DNA of 29,000 nucleotides from Strigamia acuminata (lineage: Eukaryota; Arthropoda; Chilopoda; Geophilomorpha; Linotaeniidae), in contig CASHSZ010000028.1 in assembly GCA_949358305.1 (NCBI GenBank), positions 1-29,000 of the forward strand, given 5' to 3'. Both the position numbers and the translations under genes were made by a program. The notes beneath the pieces were generated by a model. It worked only from the letters and a program-made list of their open reading frames with translations, was not told where the DNA came from and ran no database searches. Of the stretch, positions 24,201-29,000 are shown in pieces (position 1 is the first letter of the stretch; every line of letters begins with the position of its first letter).

Positions 24201-24640
24201 CTTAGTAGAAGGCTCCAATGTAAGTTTTAGAAACATCCAACCGATGATTTGGGAGAATAGACTTTTGATCTCATCACAGTTGACTTAGCACAAACACCAC
24301 AAGACCAATGTCTCTGAATGTTCAGAAATAGTGTTTAAACTTTAGTAGAAGGCTCCAATGTAAGTTTTAGAAACATTCAACCGATGATTTGGGAGAATAG
24401 ACTTTTGACCTCATCACAGTTGACTTAGCACAAACACCACAAGACCAATGTCTCTGAATGTTCAGAAATAGTGTTTAAACCTTAGTAGAAGGCTCCAATG
24501 TAAGTTTTAGAAACATCCAACCAATGATTTGGGAGAATAGACTTTTGATCTCATCACAGTTGACTTAGCACAAACACCACAAGACCAATGTCTCTGAATG
24601 TTCAGAAATAGTGTTTAAACCTTAGTAGAAGGCTCCAATG
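23647..24640. repeat. Higher-order repeat, 7-monomer unit, copy 1 (994 bp)
   Basis: Order: CCGATG with AAGTCC and CCTTCAATA tail; B1; B2; CCAATG; CCGATG with AAACTTT; AACATTC with GACCTC; CCAATG. It is the most widespread phrase in the window. Versions with TAGTAAAAG in the fourth monomer stand at 7756-8749 and 13239-14232. It partly overlaps copy 2 of the 14-mer. Confidence 0.9.
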
Positions 24641-25634
24641 TAAGTTTTAGAAACATCCAACCGATGATTTGGGAGAATAGACTTTTGATCTCATCACAGT
24701 TGACTTAGCACAAACACCACAAGTCCAATGTCTCTGAATGTTCAGAAATAGTGTTTAAACCTTAGTAGAAGCCTTCAATATAAGTTTTAGCAACACCCAA
24801 GCAATAAATTTTGAAAAACAAATTTTGAGCTCATTTCACATCGCAGTTGACTTAGCACAAACACCACAAGACCAATGTCTCTGAATGTTCAGAAATAGTG
24901 TTTAAACCTTAGTAGAAGCCTTCAATATAAGTTTTAGCAACACCCAAGCAATAAATTTTGAAAAAAAAATTTTGAGCTTATTTTACATCACAGTTGACTT
25001 AGCACAAACACCACAAGACCAATGTCTCTGAATGTTCAGAAATAGTGTTTAAACCTTAGTAGAAGGCTCCAATGTAAGTTTTAGAAACATCCAACCAATG
25101 ATTTGGGAGAATAGACTTTTGATCTCATCACAGTTGACTTAGCACAAACACCACAAGACCAATGTCTCTGAATGTTCAGAAATAGTGTTTAAACCTTAGT
25201 AGAAGGCTCCAATGTAAGTTTTAGAAACATCCAACCGATGATTTGGGAGAATAGACTTTTGATCTCATCACAGTTGACTTAGCACAAACACCACAAGACC
25301 AATGTCTCTGAATGTTCAGAAATAGTGTTTAAACTTTAGTAGAAGGCTCCAATGTAAGTTTTAGAAACATTCAACCGATGATTTGGGAGAATAGACTTTT
25401 GACCTCATCACAGTTGACTTAGCACAAACACCACAAGACCAATGTCTCTGAATGTTCAGAAATAGTGTTTAAACCTTAGTAGAAGGCTCCAATGTAAGTT
25501 TTAGAAACATCCAACCAATGATTTGGGAGAATAGACTTTTGATCTCATCACAGTTGACTTAGCACAAACACCACAAGACCAATGTCTCTGAATGTTCAGA
25601 AATAGTGTTTAAACCTTAGTAGAAGGCTCCAATG
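24641..25634. repeat. Higher-order repeat, 7-monomer unit, copy 2 (994 bp)
   Basis: It repeats 23647-24640 monomer for monomer. The scored difference is a C inside the A tract of its B1 at 24819. A third copy begins at 25635 but departs at 25922, where B2 has the 12-bp deletion. Confidence 0.9.
24814..24822 (+). repeat. A tract interrupted by C in one B1 monomer
   Basis: The run reads AAAAACAAA with C at 24819. All other B monomers have an unbroken run of 9 A (8 at 428 and 18169). The change is private to this monomer, so it arose after the 7-mer duplication. Confidence 0.9.
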
Positions 25635-26728
25635 TAAGTTTTAGAAACATCCAACCGATGATTTGGGAGAATAGACTTTTGATCTCATCACAGTTGACTT
25701 AGCACAAACACCACAAGTCCAATGTCTCTGAATGTTCAGAAATAGTGTTTAAACCTTAGTAGAAGCCTTCAATATAAGTTTTAGCAACACCCAAGCAATA
25801 AATTTTGAAAAAAAAATTTTGAGCTCATTTCACATCGCAGTTGACTTAGCACAAACACCACAAGACCAATGTCTCTGAATGTTCAGAAATAGTGTTTAAA
25901 CCTTAGTAGAAGCCTTCAATATAAGTTTTAGCAACACCCAAGCAATAAATTTTGAAAAAAAAATTTTGAGCTTATTTTACATCACAGTTGACTTAGCACA
26001 AACACCACAAGACCAATGTCTCTGAATGTTCAGAAATTTAGTAGAAGGCTCCAATGTAAGTTTTAGAAACATCCAACCAATGATTTGGGAGAATAGACTT
26101 TTGATCTCATCACAGTTGACTTAGCACAAACACCACAAGACCAATGTCTCTGAATGTTCAGAAATAGTGTTTAAACCTTAGTAGAAGGCTCCAATGTAAG
26201 TTTTAGAAACATTCAACCGATGATTTGGGAGAATAGACTTTTGATCTCATCACAGTTGACTTAGCACAAACACCACAAGACCAATGTCTCTGAATGTTCA
26301 GAAATAGTGTTTAAACCTTAGTAGAAGGCTCCAATGTAAGTTTTAGAAACATCCAATCAATGATTTGGGAGAATAGACTTTTGATCTCATCACAGTTGAC
26401 TTAGCACAAACACCACAAGACCAATGTCTCTGAATGTTCAGAAATAGTGTTTAAACCTTAGTAGAAGGCTCCAATGTAAGTTTTAGAAACATCCAACCGA
26501 TGATTTGGGAAAATAGACTTTTGATCTCATCACAGTTGACTTAGCACAAACACCAAAAGACCAATGTCTCTGAATGTTCAGAAATAGTGTTTAAACCTTA
26601 GTAGAAGGCTCCAATGTAAGTTTTAGAAACATCCAACCGATGATTTGGGAGAATAGACTTTTGATCTCATCACAGTTGACTTAGCACAAACACCACAAGA
26701 CCAATGTCTCTGAATGTTCAGAAATAGT
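24986..26728. repeat. Higher-order repeat, 12-monomer unit, copy 1 (period 1682 bp)
   Basis: Scored variants recur 1682 bp downstream, with one difference: AACATTC at 26197 against AACATCC at 27879. The limits come from mismatches: 24985 (A) pairs with 26667 (T), and 26729 (G) pairs with 28411 (A). It contains B1, the 12-bp-deleted B2, AATCAATG (26337) and a monomer at 26477 with GGGAAAATAG and CACCAAAAG, two variants found nowhere else except in its partner. Confidence 0.9.
25922..26056 (+). repeat. B2 monomer with 12-bp deletion, third copy
   Basis: It has the same deletion as at 10997 but sits in the 12-mer repeat. The AATCAATG monomer that follows (26337) has AAGACC and a GGCTCC tail instead of AAGTCC and CCTTCAATA, so the phrase has been remodelled since the copies at 10997 and 16480 split from it. 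Confidence 0.95.
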
Positions 26729-28410
26729 GTTTAAACCTTAGTAGAAGGCTCCAATGTAAGTTTTAGAAACATCCAACCAATGATTTGGGAGAATAGACTT
26801 TTGATCTCATCACAGTTGACTTAGCACAAACACCACAAGACCAATGTCTCTGAATGTTCAGAAATAGTGTTTAAACCTTAGTAGAAGGCTCCAATGTAAG
26901 TTTTAGAAACATCCAACCGATGATTTGGGAGAATAGACTTTTGATCTCATCACAGTTGACTTAGCACAAACACCACAAGACCAATGTCTCTGAATGTTCA
27001 GAAATAGTGTTTAAACTTTAGTAGAAGGCTCCAATGTAAGTTTTAGAAACATTCAACCGATGATTTGGGAGAATAGACTTTTGACCTCATCACAGTTGAC
27101 TTAGCACAAACACCACAAGACCAATGTCTCTGAATGTTCAGAAATAGTGTTTAAACCTTAGTAGAAGGCTCCAATGTAAGTTTTAGAAACATCCAACCAA
27201 TGATTTGGGAGAATAGACTTTTGATCTCATCACAGTTGACTTAGCACAAACACCACAAGACCAATGTCTCTGAATGTTCAGAAATAGTGTTTAAACCTTA
27301 GTAGAAGGCTCCAATGTAAGTTTTAGAAACATCCAACCGATGATTTGGGAGAATAGACTTTTGATCTCATCACAGTTGACTTAGCACAAACACCACAAGT
27401 CCAATGTCTCTGAATGTTCAGAAATAGTGTTTAAACCTTAGTAGAAGCCTTCAATATAAGTTTTAGCAACACCCAAGCAATAAATTTTGAAAAAAAAATT
27501 TTGAGCTCATTTCACATCGCAGTTGACTTAGCACAAACACCACAAGACCAATGTCTCTGAATGTTCAGAAATAGTGTTTAAACCTTAGTAGAAGCCTTCA
27601 ATATAAGTTTTAGCAACACCCAAGCAATAAATTTTGAAAAAAAAATTTTGAGCTTATTTTACATCACAGTTGACTTAGCACAAACACCACAAGACCAATG
27701 TCTCTGAATGTTCAGAAATTTAGTAGAAGGCTCCAATGTAAGTTTTAGAAACATCCAACCAATGATTTGGGAGAATAGACTTTTGATCTCATCACAGTTG
27801 ACTTAGCACAAACACCACAAGACCAATGTCTCTGAATGTTCAGAAATAGTGTTTAAACCTTAGTAGAAGGCTCCAATGTAAGTTTTAGAAACATCCAACC
27901 GATGATTTGGGAGAATAGACTTTTGATCTCATCACAGTTGACTTAGCACAAACACCACAAGACCAATGTCTCTGAATGTTCAGAAATAGTGTTTAAACCT
28001 TAGTAGAAGGCTCCAATGTAAGTTTTAGAAACATCCAATCAATGATTTGGGAGAATAGACTTTTGATCTCATCACAGTTGACTTAGCACAAACACCACAA
28101 GACCAATGTCTCTGAATGTTCAGAAATAGTGTTTAAACCTTAGTAGAAGGCTCCAATGTAAGTTTTAGAAACATCCAACCGATGATTTGGGAAAATAGAC
28201 TTTTGATCTCATCACAGTTGACTTAGCACAAACACCAAAAGACCAATGTCTCTGAATGTTCAGAAATAGTGTTTAAACCTTAGTAGAAGGCTCCAATGTA
28301 AGTTTTAGAAACATCCAACCGATGATTTGGGAGAATAGACTTTTGATCTCATCACAGTTGACTTAGCACAAACACCACAAGACCAATGTCTCTGAATGTT
28401 CAGAAATAGT
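26668..28410. repeat. Higher-order repeat, 12-monomer unit, copy 2 (period 1682 bp)
   Basis: It overlaps copy 1 by 61 bp (26668-26728), which brackets the exchange point inside the monomer at 26617. The GGGAAAATAG/CACCAAAAG monomer recurs at 28159. After 28410 the sequence turns into the transitional stretch, as after 17322. Confidence 0.9.
27604..27738 (+). repeat. B2 monomer with 12-bp deletion, fourth copy
   Basis: It is the 12-mer partner of the monomer at 25922, 1682 bp downstream, with the same deletion and the same remodelled neighbours (28019 and 28159). Confidence 0.95.
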
Positions 28411-29000
28411 ATTTAAACCTTAGTAGAAGTCTTCAATGTAAGTTTTAGCAACATCCAAGCAATGATTTGGGAGAATAGACTTTTGATCTCATCACAGTTG
28501 ACTTAGCACAAACACCACAAGACCAATGTCTCTGAACGTTCAGAAATAGTATTTAAACCTTAGTAGAAGCCTTCAATGTAAGTTTTAGCAACATCCAAGC
28601 AATGATTTGAGAGAATAGACTTTTGATCTCATCACAGTTGACTTAGCACAAACACCACAAGTCCAATGTCTCTGAATGTTCAGAAATAATGTTTAAACCT
28701 TAGTAGAAGGCTCCAATGTAAGTTTTAGAAACATCCAACCGATGATTTGGGAGAATAGACTTTTATCTCATCACAGTTGACTTAGCACAAACACCACAAG
28801 ACCAATGTCTCTGAATGTTCAGAAATAGTGTTTAAACCTTAGTAGAAGGCTCCAATGTAAGTTTTAGAAACATCCAACCGATGATTTGGGAGAATAGACT
28901 TTTAATCTCATCACAGTTGACTTAGCACAAACACCACAAGTCCAATGTCTCTGAATGTTCAGAAATAGTGTTTAAACCTTAGTAGAAGCCTTCAATATAA
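28299..29000. repeat. Right-edge monomers, second copy of the transitional stretch
   Basis: Monomers 28299, 28439, 28579, 28719 and 28858 repeat 17322-18021 in order (GTATTT/AGTCTTC; A2 with GAACGTTC; A2 with TTTGAGAG and AATGTTTAAAC; CCGATG; CTTTTAATC with AAGTCC). The difference seen is a lost G at 28719 (CTTTTATCTC), which makes that monomer 139 bp. The window ends 3 bases into what should be a B1 monomer, judging from the two other copies of the phrase. The array therefore continues to the right. Confidence 0.92.
28531..28544. repeat. Perfect 14-bp palindrome TCTGAACGTTCAGA, third copy
   Basis: It lies in the A2 monomer at 28439, which belongs to the repeated transitional stretch and is followed by AGTATTT as at 17554. 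Confidence 0.9.

Larger units (their letters stand above)
1..29000. repeat. Satellite DNA array, 140/147-bp monomers, head-to-tail, with nested higher-order repeats
   Basis: The array fills the window. Phased at TAAGTTTTAG it holds 206 complete monomers (1-28997) and 3 bases of the next. There are 170 monomers of the 140-bp class and 36 of the 147-bp class; with the indels seen (three 139, two 146, four 135, two 126) the lengths add up exactly to 28,997. All are in one orientation and no foreign sequence interrupts them. GC of the A consensus is about 37%. Coding is excluded: the repeat has stop codons (TAA and TAG in its first ten bases), and because 140 is not a multiple of 3 any reading frame meets all phases within three monomers. 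Known arrays of this kind are centromeric or other constitutive heterochromatin; which applies here is inference. I do not recognise the family. Confidence 0.98.

Noticed and set aside
1-29000. Open reading frames running through several monomers
   Set aside because: The repeat contains stop codons, its 140-bp length shifts frame at every monomer, and point variants and indels accumulate without regard to codons. Any ORF is a chance product of the repeat.
1-29000. CRISPR array, because of the regular direct repeats
   Set aside because: There are no unique spacers: the whole period is repeated, the unit is 140-147 bp, and no cas-like gene is present.
1-29000. CENP-B box as a mark of centromere function
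   Set aside because: The box needs a TTCG...CGGG pattern. CGGG does not occur and the monomer has only one CpG, in another context.
1-29000. TTGACT (W-box-like or AP-1-like) motif in each monomer
   Set aside because: A six-base match in a conserved repeat has no weight by itself, and there is no promoter context.
1-29000. Assignment to a known satellite such as the roughly 142-bp satellites of darkling beetles or other short plant satellites
   Set aside because: Only the period is similar. I cannot recall or compare those sequences reliably, and CpG decay argues mildly for a methylated genome, so I give no species.

Overview
The whole 29,000-base window is one uninterrupted, head-to-tail tandem satellite array. 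I can divide it into 206 complete monomers plus the first 3 bases of a 207th. The tally closes exactly: 170 monomers of the 140-bp class (three of them 139 bp) and 36 of a 147-bp class (two of 146 bp, four of 135 bp with a 12-bp deletion, two of 126 bp with a 21-bp deletion) end at base 28,997. All monomers point the same way. I see no gene, RNA gene, transposon, CRISPR array or unique flanking DNA. The array is cut by the window at both ends.

The organism is eukaryotic, from the class of DNA: a long homogeneous satellite of near-nucleosome period, about 36-37% GC, with higher-order repeat (HOR) structure. Such arrays are typical of centromeric, pericentromeric or subtelomeric heterochromatin. 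The consensus monomer has only one CpG, and that site is found as CG, CA, TG and TA in different monomers. This is the pattern expected from deamination of methylated cytosine, so a CpG-methylating host (plant or vertebrate, for example) is more likely than a non-methylating one. I do not recognise the monomer and cannot name the species. No CENP-B box is present.

Monomer types, phased to start at TAAGTTTTAG: A1 (157 copies, head AAACATCCAAC), A2 (13 copies, head CAACATCCAAG on an A body), B1 (15 copies, 147 bp, GCTCATTTCACATCGCAG), B2 (17 copies, GCTTATTT[T/C]ACATCACAG) and B3 (4 copies, GCATATTTCACATCGCAG). B differs from A by an A-rich block holding an A9T4 tract and by a 7-bp insertion. 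The order follows rules: every one of the 23 B runs is preceded by an A1 monomer carrying AAGTCC, B1 is followed by B2 or A2, and B2 and B3 return to A1.

Layout: 1-1140, irregular left part; 1141-2974, an 8-monomer duplication (period 1127); 2555-6775, a 10-mer/9-mer HOR (1407 and 1267 bp) with partial copies at both ends; 6595-17573, a 39-monomer segment of 5483 bp present twice in tandem with no difference seen at the variant sites I scored; 17322-18314, a transitional stretch; 18315-20552, an 8-mer HOR (1119 bp) twice; 20156-24200, a 14-mer HOR (1974 bp) twice; 23647-25634, a 7-mer HOR (994 bp) twice; 24986-28410, a 12-mer HOR (1682 bp) twice; 28299-29000, a return of the transitional stretch. 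Several duplication joints fall in identifiable hybrid monomers, so individual unequal-exchange events can be placed to within 13 to 97 bp.

The parts do not work together as genes. The window is a record of how a satellite evolves: point variants arise, are linked into multi-monomer phrases, and the phrases are re-amplified at scales from 420 bp to 5.5 kb. All comparisons were made by eye at recognised variant positions, not by base-by-base alignment.
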